The translations under genes and the position numbers were made by a program. Below the pieces are notes generated by a model. That model ran no database searches. It was not told the origin of the DNA and was given only the letters and a program-made list of their open reading frames with translations. Shown one piece after another: positions 24,001 to 37,200 of a stretch of 64,000 nucleotides of DNA. The stretch covers positions 1 through 64,000 of the forward strand of contig NW_026870418.1 of assembly GCF_963576545.1 (NCBI RefSeq). Direction: 5' to 3'. Position 1 is the stretch's first letter. Each line of letters opens with the position of its first letter. Source of the stretch: Limanda limanda (lineage: Eukaryota > Chordata > Actinopteri > Pleuronectiformes > Pleuronectidae).

Positions 24001-26451
24001 TTTTTTTGTGAAGGTCGGAGAGACTTGCAAGTAGGCTCTACCCCCACTAAATGGGGTAGCGCGCATCGATCGGTACCATCCTTGAGCTTCTCCGACTTTC
24101 GGAAGGGTTAGGGTTAGGGTTAGGGATGAAAGCACATAGGAGAAAGAGATATTCTTGAATAACTTTTTTTGTGAAGGTCGGAGAGACTTGGAAAGTGGTT
24201 GCATCTGGACTAATTTGGGTCCTGCGGATCGATTGGTACCATCCCCGAGCTTGTACGACCTTCGGAAGAGGTCGACCGACGAAATTCCCCCAAATCTGAG
24301 GAGATATTCTTGAATAACTTTTTTTGTGAAGGTCGGAGAGACTTGCAAGTAGGCTCTACCCCCACTAAATGGGGTTGCGCGCATCGATCGGTACCATCCT
24401 TGAGCTTCTCCGACTTTCGGAAGGGTTAGGGTTAGGGTTAGGGATGAAAGCACATAGGAGAAAGAGATATTCTTGAATAACTTTTTTTGTGAAGGTCGGA
24501 GAGACTTGCAAGTAGGCTCTACCCCCACTAAATGGGGTAGCGCGCATCGATCGGTACCATCCTTGAGCTTCTCCGACTTTCGGAAGGGTTAGGGTTAGGG
24601 TTAGGGATGAAAGCACATAGGAGAAAGAGATATTCTTGAATAACTTTTTTTGTGAAGGTCGGAGAGACTTGGAAAGTGGTTGCATCTGGACTAATTTGGG
24701 TCCTGCGGATCGATTGGTACCATCCCCGAGCTTGTACGACCTTCGGAAGAGGTCGACCGACGAAATTCCCCCAAATCTGAGGAGATATTCTTGAATAACT
24801 TTTTTTGTGAAGGTCGGAGAGACTTGCAAGTAGGCTCTACCCCCACTAAATGGGGTTGCGCGCATCGATCAGTACCATCCTTGAGCTTCTCCGACTTTCG
24901 GAAGGGTTAGGGTTAGGGTTAGGGATGAAAGCACATAGGAGAAAGAGATATTCTTGAATAACTTTTTTTGTGAAGGTCGGAGAGACTTGAAAAGTGGTTG
25001 CATCTGGACTAATTTGGGTCCTGCGGATCGATTGGTACCATCCCCGAGCTTGTACGACCTTCGGAAGAGGTCGACCGACGAAATTCCCCCAAATCTGAGG
25101 AGATATTCTTGAATAACTTTTTTTGTGAAGGTCGGAGAGACTTGCAAGTAGGCTCTACCCCCACTAAATGGGGTTGCGCGCATCGATCAGTACCATCCTT
25201 GAGCTTCTCCGACTTTCGGAAGGGTTAGGGTTAGGGTTAGGGATGAAAGCACATAGGAGAAAGAGATATTCTTGAATAACTTTTTTTGTGAAGGTCGGAG
25301 AGACTTGCAAGTAGGCTCTACCCCCACTAAATGGGGTAGCGCGCATCGATCGGTACCATCCTTGAGCTTCTCCGACTTTCGGAAGGGTTAGGGTTAGGGT
25401 TAGGGATGAAAGCACATAGGAGAAAGAGATATTCTTGAATAACTTTTTTTGTGAAGGTCGGAGAGACTTGCAAGTAGGCTCTACCCCCACTAAATGGGGT
25501 AGCGCGCATCGATCGGTACCATCCTTGAGCTTCTCCGACTTTCGGAAGGGTTAGGGTTAGGGTTAGGGATGAAAGCACATAGGAGAAAGAGATATTCTTG
25601 AATAACTTTTTTTGTGAAGGTTGGAGAGACTTGCAAGTAGGCTCTACCCCCACAAAATGGGGTAGCGCGCATCGATCGGTACCATCCTTGAGCTTCTCCG
25701 ACTTTCGGAAGGGTTAGGGTTAGGGTTAGGGATGAAAGCACATAGGAGAAAGAGATATTCTTGAATAACTTTTTTTGTGAAGGTCGGAGAGACTTGGAAA
25801 GTGGTTGCATCTGGACTAATTTGGGTCCTGCGGATCGATTGGTACCATCCCCGAGCTTGTACGACCTTCGGAAGAGGTCGACCGACGAAATTCCCCCAAA
25901 TCTGAGGAGATATTCTTGAATAACTTTTTTTGTGAAGGTCGGAGAGACTTGCAAGTAGGCTCTACCCCCACTAAATGGGGTTGCGCGCATCGATCGGTAC
26001 CATCCTTGAGCTTCTCCGACTTTCGGAAGGGTTAGGGTTAGGGTTAGGGATGAAAGCACATAGGAGAAAGAGATATTCTTGAATAACTTTTTTTGTGAAG
26101 GTCGGAGAGACTTGCAAGTAGGCTCTACCCCCACTAAATGGGGTAGCGCGCATCGATCGGTACCATCCTTGAGCTTCTCCGACTTTCGGAAGGGTTAGGG
26201 TTAGGGTTAGGGATGAAAGCACATAGGAGAAAGAGATATTCTTGAATAACTTTTTTTGTGAAGGTCGGAGAGACTTGGAAAGTGGTTGCATCTGGACTAA
26301 TTTGGGTCCTGCGGATCGATGGGTACCATCCCCGAGCTTGTACGACCTTTGGAAGAGGTCGACCGACGAAATTCCCCCAAATCTGAGGAGATATTCTTGA
26401 ATAACTTTTTTTGTGAAGGTCGGAGAGACTTGCAAGTAGGCTCTACCCCCA
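21008..26451 (+). repeat. 5444-bp block homologous to the end of the later super-HOR copies
   Basis: Spacings: 318, 157, 318, 163, 157, 163, 318, 163, 312, 163, 163, 318, 163, 163, 318, 163, 318, 318, 163, 163, 163, 318, 163, 318. The same monomer order recurs at 36159-41608, 43529-48978 and 52803-58252, where it is 5450 bp; the 6-bp difference is one TTAGGG in the A monomer between anchors 21964 and 22121. The internal marker GGCTTTACCCCC at about 23.07 kb is shared with 38.22, 45.59 and 54.87 kb. Confidence 0.88.
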
Positions 26452-28375
26452 CTAAATGGGGTTGCGCGCATCGATCAGTACCATCCTTGAGCTTCTCCGA
26501 CTTTCGGAAGGGTTAGGGTTAGGGTTAGGGATGAAAGCACATAGGAGAAAGAGATATTCTTGAATAACTTTTTTTGTGAAGGTCGGAGAGACTTGGAAAG
26601 TGGTTTCATCTGGACTAATTTGGGTCCTGCGGATCGATTGGTACCATCCCCGAGCTTTTACGACCTTCGGAAGAGGTCGACCGACGAAATTCCCCCAAAT
26701 CTGAGGAGATATTCTTGAATAACTTTTTTTGTGAAGGTCGGAGAGACTTGCAAGTAGGCTCTACCCCCACTAAATGGGGTTGCGCGCATCGATCAGTACC
26801 ATCCTTGAGCTTCTCCGACTTTCGGAAGGGTTAGGGTTAGGGTTAGGGATGAAAGCACATAGGAGAAAGAGATATTCTTGAATAACTTTTTTTGTGAAGG
26901 TCGGAGAGACTTGCAAGTAGGCTCTACCCCCACTAAATGGGGTAGCGCGCATCGATCGGTACCATCCTTGAGCTTCTCCGACTTTCGGAAGGGTTAGGGT
27001 TAGGGTTAGGGATGAAAGCACATAGGAGAAAGAGATATTCTTGAATAACTTTTTTTGTGAAGGTCGGAGAGACTTGCAAGTAGGCTCTACCCCCACTAAA
27101 TGGGGTAGCGCGCATCGATCGGTACCATCCTTGAGCTTCTCCGACTTTCGGAAGGGTTAGGGTTAGGGTTAGGGATGAAAGCACATAGGAGAAAGAGATA
27201 TTCTTGAATAACTTTTTTTGTGAAGGTTGGAGAGACTTGCAAGTAGGCTCTACCCCCACAAAATGGGGTAGCGCGCATCGATCGGTACCATCCTTGAGCT
27301 TCTCCGACTTTCGGAAGGGTTAGGGTTAGGGTTAGGGATGAAAGCACATAGGAGAAAGAGATATTCTTGAATAACTTTTTTTGTGAAGGTCGGAGAGACT
27401 TGGAAAGTGGTTGCATCTGGACTAATTTGGGTCCTGCGGATCGATTGGTACCATCCCCGAGCTTGTACGACCTTCGGAAGAGGTCGACCGACGAAATTCC
27501 CCCAAATCTGAGGAGATATTCTTGAATAACTTTTTTTGTGAAGGTCGGAGAGACTTGCAAGTAGGCTCTACCCCCACTAAATGGGGTTGCGCGCATCGAT
27601 CGGTACCATCCTTGAGCTTCTCCGACTTTCGGAAGGGTTAGGGTTAGGGTTAGGGATGAAAGCACATAGGAGAAAGAGATATTCTTGAATAACTTTTTTT
27701 GTGAAGGTCGGAGAGACTTGCAAGTAGGCTCTACCCCCACTAAATGGGGTAGCGCGCATCGATCGGTACCATCCTTGAGCTTCTCCGACTTTCGGAAGGG
27801 TTAGGGTTAGGGTTAGGGATGAAAGCACATAGGAGAAAGAGATATTCTTGAATAACTTTTTTTGTGAAGGTCGGAGAGACTTGGAAAGTGGTTGCATCTG
27901 GACTAATTTGGGTCCTGCGGATCGATGGGTACCATCCCCGAGCTTGTACGACCTTTGGAAGAGGTCGACCGACGAAATTCCCCCAAATCTGAGGAGATAT
28001 TCTTGAATAACTTTTTTTGTGAAGGTCGGAGAGACTTGCAAGTAGGCTCTACCCCCACTAAATGGGGTTGCGCGCATCGATCAGTACCATCCTTGAGCTT
28101 CTCCGACTTTCGGAAGGGTTAGGGTTAGGGTTAGGGATGAAAGCACATAGGAGAAAGAGATATTCTTGAATAACTTTTTTTGTGAAGGTCGGAGAGACTT
28201 GGAAAGTGGTTTCATCTGGACTAATTTGGGTCCTGCGGATCGATTGGTACCATCCCCGAGCTTTTACGACCTTCGGAAGAGGTCGACCGACGAAATTCCC
28301 CCAAATCTGAGGAGATATTCTTGAATAACTTTTTTTGTGAAGGTCGGAGAGACTTGCAAGTAGGCTCTACCCCCA
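25164..28375 (+). repeat. 1606-bp higher-order repeat, two tandem copies
   Basis: The block 163-163-163-318-163-318-318 runs 25164-26769 and 26770-28375. Private variants repeat at exactly 1606 bp: GAAGGTTGGAG (T at 25622 and 27228), ATCGATGGGTACC in B (about 26.32 and 27.93 kb) and GACCTTTGGAAG (about 26.35 and 27.96 kb). The same monomer order without all of these markers appears at 47691, 56965 and 59682. The B subtype with GGTTTCATCTGG and GAGCTTTTACG belongs to this unit. Confidence 0.9.
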
Positions 28376-31300
28376 CTAAATGGGGTTGCGCGCATCGATC
28401 AGTACCATCTTTGAGCTTCTCCGACTTTCGGAAGGGTTAGGGTTAGGGTTAGGGATGAAAGCACATAGGAGAAAGAGATATTCTTGAATAACTTTTTTTG
28501 TGAAGGTCGGAGAGACTTGCAAGTAGGCTCTACCCCCACTAAATGGGGTAGCGCGCATCGATCGGTACCATCCTTGAGCTTCTCCGACTTTCGGAAGGGT
28601 TAGGGTTAGGGTTAGGGATGAAAGCACATAGGAGAAAGAGATATTCTTGAATAACTTTTTTTGTGAAGGTCGGAGAGACTTGGAAAGTGGTTACATCTGG
28701 ACTAATTTGGGTCCTGCGGATCGATTGGTACCATCCCCGAGCTTGTACGACCTTCGAAAGAGGTCGACCGACGAAATTCCCCCAAATCTGAGGAGATATT
28801 CTTGAATAACTTTTTTTGTGAAGGTCGGAGAGACTTGCAAGTAGGCTCTACCCCCACTAAATGGGGTAGCGCACATCGATCGGTACCATCCTTGAGCTTC
28901 TCCGACTTTCGGAAGGGTTAGGGTTAGGGTTAGGGATGAAAGCACATAGGAGAAAGAGATATTCTTGAATAACTTTTTTTGTGAAGGTCGGAGAGACTTG
29001 CAAGTAGGCTCTACCCCCACTAAATGGGGTAGCGCGCATCGATCGGTACCATCCTTGAGCTTCTCCGACTTTCGGAAGGGTTAGGGTTAGGGTTAGGGAT
29101 GAAAGCACATAGGAGAAAGAGATATTCTTGAATAACTTTTTTTGTGAAGGTCGGAGAGACTTGGAAAGTGGTTGCATCTGGACTAATTTGGGTCCTGCGG
29201 ATCGATTGGTACCATCCGCGAGCTTGTACGACCTTCGGAAGAGGTCGACCGACGAAATTCCCCCAAATCTGAGGAGATATTCTTGAATAACTTTTTTTGT
29301 GAAGGTCGGAGAGACTTGCAAGTAGGCTCTACCCCCACTAAATGGGGTTGCGCGCATCGATCGGTACCATCCTTGAGCTTCTCCGACTTTCGGAAGGGTT
29401 AGGGTTAGGGTTAGGGATGAAAGCACATAGGAGAAAGAGATATTCTTGAATAACTTTTTTTGTGAAGGTCGGAGAGACTTGCAAGTAGGCTCTACCCCCA
29501 CTAAATGGGGTAGCGCGCATCGATCGGTACCATCCTTGAGCTTCTCCGACTTTCGGAAGGGTTAGGGTTAGGGTTAGGGATGAAAGCACATAGGAGAAAG
29601 AGATATTCTTGAATAACTTTTTTTGTGAAGGTCGGAGAGACTTGGAAAGTGGTTGCATCTGGACTAATTTGGGTCCTGCGGATCGATTGGTACCATCCCC
29701 GAGCTTGTACGACCTTCGGAAGAGGTCGACCGACGAAATTCCCCCAAATCTGAGGAGATATTCTTGAATAACTTTTTTTGTGAAGGTCGGAGAGACTTGC
29801 AAGTAGGCTCTACCCCCACTAAATGGGGTTGCGCGCATCGATCAGTACCATCCTTGAGCTTCTCCGACTTTCGGAAGGGTTAGGGTTAGGGTTAGGGATG
29901 AAAGCACATAGGAGAAAGAGATATTCTTGAATAACTTTTTTTGTGAAGGTCGGAGAGACTTGGAAAGTGGTTTCATCTGGACTAATTTGGGTCCTGCGGA
30001 TCGATTGGTACCATCCCCGAGCTTGTACGACCTTCGGAAGAGGTCGACCGACGAAATTCCCCCAAATCTGAGGAGATATTCTTGAATAACTTTTTTTGTG
30101 AAGGTCGGAGAGACTTGCAAGTAGGCTCTACCCCCACTAAATGGGGTTGCGCGCATCGATCAGTACCATCCTTGAGCTTCTCCGACTTTCGGAAGGGTTA
30201 GGGTTAGGGTTAGGGATGAAAGCACATAGGAGAAAGAGATATTCTTGAATAACTTTTTTTGTGAAGGTCGGAGAGACTTGCAAGTAGGCTCTACCCCCAC
30301 TAAATGGGGTAGCGCGCATCGATCGGTACCATCCTTGAGCTTCTCCGACTTTCGGAAGGGTTAGGGTTAGGGTTAGGGATGAAAGCACATAGGAGAAAGA
30401 GATATTCTTGAATAACTTTTTTTGTGAAGGTCGGAGAGACTTGCAAGTAGGCTCTACCCCCACTAAATGGGGTAGCGCGCATCGATCGGTACCATCCTTG
30501 AGCTTCTCCGACTTTCGGAAGGGTTAGGGTTAGGGTTAGGGATGAAAGCACATAGGAGAAAGAGATATTCTTGAATAACTTTTTTTGTGAAGGTCGGAGA
30601 GACTTGCAAGTAGGCTCTACCCCCACTAAATGGGGTAGTGCGCATCGATCGGTACCATCCTTGAGCTTCTCCGACTTTCGGAAGGGTTAGGGTTAGGGTT
30701 AGGGATGAAAGCACATAGGAGAAAGAGATATTCTTGAATAACTTTTTTTGTGAAGGTCGGAGAGACTTGGAAAGTGGTTGCATCTGGACTAATTTGGGTC
30801 CTGCGGATCGATTGGTACCATCCCCGAGCTTGTACGACCTTCGAAAGAGGTCGACCGACGAAATTCCCCCAAATCTGAGGAGATATTCTTGAATAACTTT
30901 TTTTGTGAAGGTCGGAGAGACTTGCAAGTAGGCTCTACCCCCACTAAATGGGGTAGCGCGCATCGATCGGTACCATCCTTGAGCTTCTCCGACTTTCGGA
31001 AGGGTTAGGGTTAGGGTTAGGGATGAAAGCACATAGGAGAAAGAGATATTCTTGAATAACTTTTTTTGTGAAGGTCGGAGAGACTTGGAAAGTGGTTGCA
31101 TCTGGACTAATTTGGGTCCTGCGGATCGATTGGTACCATCCCCGAGCTTGTACGACCTTCGAAAGAGGTCGACCGACGAAATTCCCCAAAATCTGAGGAG
31201 ATATTCTTGAATAACTTTTTTTGTGAAGGTCGGAGAGACTTGCAAGTAGGCTCTACCCCCACTAAATGGGGTTGCGCGCATCGATCGGTACCATCCTTGA

Positions 31301-34238
31301 GCTTCTCCGACTTTCGGAAGGGTTAGGGTTAGGGTTAGGGATGAAAGCACATAGGAGAAAGAGATATTCTTGAATAACTTTTTTTGTGAAGGTCGGAGAG
31401 ACTTGGAAAGTGGTTGCATCTGGACTAATTTGGGTCCTGCGGATCGATTGGTACCATCCCCGAGCTTGTACGACCTTCGGAAGAGGTCGACCGACGAAAT
31501 TCCCCCAAATCTGAGGAGATATTCTTGAATAACTTTTTTTTTGAAGGTCGGAGAGACTTGCAAGTAGGCTCTACCCCCACTAAATGGGGTTGCGCGCATC
31601 GATCGGTACCATCCTTGAGCTTCTCCGACTTTCGGAAGGGTTAGGGTTAGGGTTAGGGATGAAAGCACATAGGAGAAAGAGATATTCTTGAATAACTTTT
31701 TTTGTGAAGGTCGGAGAGACTTGCAAGTAGGCTCTACCCCCACTAAATGGGGTAGCGCGCATCGATCGGTACCATCCTTGAGCTTCTCCGACTTTCGGAA
31801 GGGTTAGGGTTAGGGTTAGGGATGAAAGCACATAGGAGAAAGAGATATTCTTGAATAACTTTTTTTGTGAAGGTCGGAGAGACTTGTAAAGTGGTTGCAT
31901 CTGGACTAATTTGGGTCCTGCGGATCGATTGGTACCATCCCCGAGCTTGTACGACCTTCGGAAGAGGTCGACCGACGAAATTCCCCCAAATCTGAGGAGA
32001 TATTCTTGAATAACTTTTTTTGTGAAGGTCGGAGAGACTTGCAAGTAGGCTCTCGGAAGGGTTAGGGTTAGGGATGAAAGCACATAGGAGAAAGAGATAT
32101 TCTTGAATAACTTTTTTTGTGAAGGTCGGAGAGACTTGCAAGTAGGCTCTACCCCCACTAAATGGGGTAGCGCGCATCGATCGGTACCATCTTTGAGCTT
32201 CTCCGACTTTCGGAAGGGTTAGGGTTAGGGTTAGGGATGAAAGCACATAGGAGAAAGAGATATTCTTGAATAACTTTTTTTGTGAAGGTCGGAGAGACTT
32301 GCAAGTAGGCTCTACCCCCACTAAATGGGGTAGCGCGCATCGATCGGTACCATCTTTGAGCTTCTCCGACTTTCGGAAGGGTTAGGGTTAGGGTTAGGGA
32401 TGAAAGCACATAGGAGAAAGAGATATTCTTGAATAACTTTTTTTGTGAAGGTCGGAGAGACTTGCAAGTAGGCTCTACCCCCACTAAATGGGGTTGCGCG
32501 CATCGATCGGTACCATCGTTGAGCTTCTCCGACTTTCGGAAGGGTTAGGGTTAGGGATGAAAGCACATAGGAGAAAGAGATATTCTTGAATAACTTTTTT
32601 TGTGAAGGTCGGAGAGACTTGCAAGTAGGCTCTACCCCCACTAAATGGGGTAGCGCGCATCGATCGGTACCATCTTTGAGCTTCTCCGACTTTCGGAAGG
32701 GTTAGGGTTAGGGTTAGGGATGAAAGCACATAGGAGAAAGAGATATTCTTGAATAACTTTTTTTGTGAAGGTCGGAGAGACTTGGAAAGTGGTTGCATCT
32801 GGACTAATTTGGGTCCTGCGGATCGATTGGTACCATCCCCGAGCTTGTACGACCTTCGGAAGAGGTCGACCGACGAAATTCCCCCAAATCTGAGGAGATA
32901 TTCTTGAATAACTTTTTTTGTGAAGGTCGGAGAGACTTGCAAGTAGGCTCTACCCCCACTAAATGGGGTAGCGCGCATCGATCGGTACCATCCTTGAGCT
33001 TTTCCGACTTTCGGAAGGGTTAGGGTTAGGGTTAGGGATGAAAGCACATAGGAGAAAGAGATATTCTTGAATAACTTTTTTTGTGAAGGTCGGAGAGACT
33101 TGCAAGTAGGCTCTACCCCCACTAAATGGGGTAGCGCGCATCGATCGGTACCATCCTTGAGCTTCTCCGACTTTCGGAAGGGTTAGGGTTAGGGTTAGGG
33201 ATGAAAGCACATAGGAGAAAGAGATATTCTTGAATAACTTTTTTTGTGAAGGTCGGAGAGACTTGGAAAGTGGTTGCATCTGGACTAATTTGGGTCCTGC
33301 GGATCGATTGGTACCATCCCCGAGCTTGTACGACCTTCGGAAGAGGTCGACCGACGAAATTCCCCCAAATCTGAGGAGATATTCTTGAATAACTTTTTTT
33401 GTGAAGGTCGGAGAGACTTGCAAGTAGGCTCTACCCCCACTAAATGGGGTAGCGCGCATCGATCGGTACCATCCTTGAGCTTTTCCGACTTTCGGAAGGG
33501 TTAGGGTTAGGGTTAGGGATGAAAGCACATAGGAGAAAGAGATATTCTTGAATAACTTTTTTTGTGAAGGTCGGAGAGACTTGCAAGTAGGCTCTACCCC
33601 CACTAAATGGGGTAGCGCGCATCGATCGGTACCATCCTTGAGCTTCTCCGACTTTCGGAAGGGTTAGGGTTAGGGTTAGGGATGAAAGCACATAGGAGAA
33701 AGAGATATTCTTGAATAACTTTTTTTGTGAAGGTCGGAGAGACTTGGAAAGTGGTTGCATCTGGACTAATTTGGGTCCTGCGGATCGATTGGTACCATCC
33801 CCGAGCTTGTACGACCTTCGGAAGAGGTCGACCGACGAAATTCCCCCAAATCTGAGGAGATATTCTTGAATAACTTTTTTTGTGAAGGTCGGAGAGACTT
33901 GCAAGTAGGCTCTACCCCCACTAAATGGGGTAGCGCGCATCGATCGGTACCATCCTTGAGCTTCTCCGACTTTCGGAAGGGTTAGGGTTAGGGTTAGGGA
34001 TGAAAGCACATAGGAGAAAGAGATATTCTTGAATAACTTTTTTTGTGAAGGTCGGAGAGACTTGGAAAGTGGTTGCATCTGGACTAATTTGGGTCCTGCG
34101 GATCGATTGGTACCATCCCCGAGCTTGTACGACCTTCGGAAGAGGTCGACCGACGAAATTCCCCCAAATCTGAGGAGATATTCTTGAATAACTTTTTTTG
34201 TGAAGGTCGGAGAGACTTGCAAGTAGGCTCTACCCCCA
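28376..34238 (+). repeat. Irregular mosaic of A and A+B units
   Basis: Spacings: 163, 318, 163, 318, 163, 318, 318, 163, 163, 163, 318, 318, 318, 163, 415 (B plus a truncated A), 163, 163, 157, 318, 163, 318, 163, 318, 318. No single period holds over the region. Local oddities include GGTTACATCTGG (28.69 kb), CCATCCGCGAGC (29.22 kb), the TTCGAAAG change in three B monomers (28.76, 30.84 and 31.16 kb), CCCCAAAATCTG (31.19 kb) and a G-to-T change after the T tract (31.54 kb). It lies between two ordered domains and looks like a junction zone. Confidence 0.8.
31999..32095 (+). repeat. Truncated A monomer, 97 bp
   Basis: GTAGGCTCT is joined directly to CGGAAGGG (about 32053/32054), deleting monomer bases 56-115 (60 bp). 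The monomer also has only two hexamers. The 3' arm of the outer stem, the inner hairpin and the restriction-type palindromes are lost, while the core and telomeric cassette are kept. It follows a GTAAAG-type B (31844-31998), a subtype otherwise found only near the left end. Confidence 0.92.
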
Positions 34239-37200
34239 CTAAATGGGGTTGCGCGCATCGATCGGTACCATCCTTGAGCTTCTCCGACTTTCGGAAGGGT
34301 TAGGGTTAGGGTTAGGGATGAAAGCACATAGGAGAAAGAGATATTCTTGAATAACTTTTTTTGTGAAGGTCGGAGAGACTTGCAAGTAGGCTCTACCCCC
34401 ACTAAATGGGGTAGCGCGCATCGATCGGTACCATCCTTGAGCTTCTCCGACTTTCGGAAGGGTTAGGGTTAGGGTTAGGGATGAAAGCACATAGGAGAAA
34501 GAGATATTCTTGAATAACTTTTTTTGTGAAGGTCGGAGAGACTTGCAAGTAGGCTCTACCCCCACTAAATGGGGTAGTGCGCATCGATCGGTACCATCCT
34601 TGAGCTTCTCCGACTTTCGGAAGGGTTAGGGTTAGGGTTAGGGATGAAAGCACATAGGAGAAAGAGATATTCTTGAATAACTTTTTTTGTGAAGGTCGGA
34701 GAGACTTGCAAGTAGGCTCTACCCCCACTAAATGGGGTAGCGCGCATCGATCGGTACCATCCTTGAGCTTCTCCGACTTTCGGAAGGGTTAGGGTTAGGG
34801 ATGAAAGCACATAGGAGAAAGAGATATTCTTGAATAACTTTTTTTGTGAAGGTCGGAGAGACTTGGAAAGTGGTTGCATCTGGACTAATTTGGGTCCTGC
34901 GGATCGATTGGTACCATCCCCGAGCTTGTACGACCTTCGGAAGAGGTCGACCGACGAAATTCCCCCAAATCTGAGGAGATATTCTTGAATAACTTTTTTT
35001 GTGAAGGTCGGAGAGACTTGCAAGTAGGCTCTACCCCCACTAAATGGGGTTGCGCGCATCGATCGGTACCATCCTTGAGCTTCTCCGACTTTCGGAAGGG
35101 TTAGGGTTAGGGTTAGGGATGAAAGCACATAGGAGAAAGAGATATTCTTGAATAACTTTTTTTGTGAAGGTCGGAGAGACTTGCAAGTAGGCTCTACCCC
35201 CACTAAATGGGGTAGCGCGCATCGATCGGTACCATCCTTGAGCTTCTCCGACTTTCGGAAGGGTTAGGGTTAGGGTTAGGGATGAAAGCACATAGGAGAA
35301 AGAGATATTCTTGAATAACTTTTTTTGTGAAGGTCGGAGAGACTTGGAAAGTGGTTGCATCTGGACTAATTTGGGTCCTGCGGATCGATTGGTACCATCC
35401 CCGAGCTTGTACGACCTTCGGAAGAGGTCGACCGACGAAATTCCCCCAAATCTGAGGAGATATTCTTGAATAACTTTTTTTGTGAAGGTCGGAGAGACTT
35501 GCAAGTAGGCTCTACCCCCACTAAATGGGGTTGCGCGCATCGATCGGTACCATCGTTGAGCTTCTCCGACTTTCGGAAGGGTTAGGGTTAGGGATGAAAG
35601 CACATAGGAGAAAGAGATATTCTTGAATAACTTTTTTTGTGAAGGTCGGAGAGACTTGCAAGTAGGCTCTACCCCCACTAAATGGGGTAGCGCGCATCGA
35701 TCGGTACCATCTTTGAGCTTCTCCGACTTTCGGAAGGGTTAGGGTTAGGGTTAGGGATGAAAGCACATAGGAGAAAGAGATATTCTTGAATAACTTTTTT
35801 TGTGAAGGTCGGAGAGACTTGGAAAGTGGTTGCATCTGGACTAATTTGGGTCCTGCGGATCGATTGGTACCATCCCCGAGCTTGTACGACCTTCGGAAGA
35901 GGTCGACCGACGAAATTCCCCCAAATCTGAGGAGATATTCTTGAATAACTTTTTTTGTGAAGGTCGGAGAGACTTGCAAGTAGGCTCTACCCCCACTAAA
36001 TGGGGTTGCGCGCATCGATCGGTACCATCCTTGAGCTTCTCCGACTTTCGGAAGGGTTAGGGTTAGGGTTAGGGATGAAAGCACATAGGAGAAAGAGATA
36101 TTCTTGAATAACTTTTTTTGTGAAGGTCGGAGAGACTTGCAAGTAGGCTCTACCCCCACTAAATGGGGTAGCGCGCATCGATCGGTACCATCCTTGAGCT
36201 TCTCCGACTTTCGGAAGGGTTAGGGTTAGGGTTAGGGATGAAAGCACATAGGAGAAAGAGATATTCTTGAATAACTTTTTTTGTGAAGGTCGGAGAGACT
36301 TGGAAAGTGGTTGCATCTGGACTAATTTGGGTCCTGCGGATCGATTGGTACCATCCCCGAGCTTGTACGACCTTCGGAAGAGGTCGACCGACGAAATTCC
36401 CCCAAATCTGAGGAGATATTCTTGAATAACTTTTTTTGTGAAGGTCGGAGAGACTTGCAAGTAGGCTCTACCCCCACTAAATGGGGTTGCGCGCATCGAT
36501 CGGTACCATCGTTGAGCTTCTCCGACTTTCGGAAGGGTTAGGGTTAGGGATGAAAGCACATAGGAGAAAGAGATATTCTTGAATAACTTTTTTTGTGAAG
36601 GTCGGAGAGACTTGCAAGTAGGCTCTACCCCCACTAAATGGGGTAGCGCGCATCGATCGGTACCATCTTTGAGCTTCTCCGACTTTCGGAAGGGTTAGGG
36701 TTAGGGTTAGGGATGAAAGCACATAGGAGAAAGAGATATTCTTGAATAACTTTTTTTGTGAAGGTCGGAGAGACTTGGAAAGTGGTTGCATCTGGACTAA
36801 TTTGGGTCCTGCGGATCGATTGGTACCATCCCCGAGCTTGTACGACCTTCGGAAGAGGTCGACCGACGAAATTCCCCCAAATCTGAGGAGATATTCTTGA
36901 ATAACTTTTTTTGTGAAGGTCGGAGAGACTTGCAAGTAGGCTCTACCCCCACTAAATGGGGTAGCGCGCATCGATCGGTACCATCCTTGAGCTTTTCCGA
37001 CTTTCGGAAGGGTTAGGGTTAGGGTTAGGGATGAAAGCACATAGGAGAAAGAGATATTCTTGAATAACTTTTTTTGTGAAGGTCGGAGAGACTTGCAAGT
37101 AGGCTCTACCCCCACTAAATGGGGTAGCGCGCATCGATCGGTACCATCCTTGAGCTTCTCCGACTTTTGGAAGGGTTAGGGTTAGGGTTAGGGATGAAAG

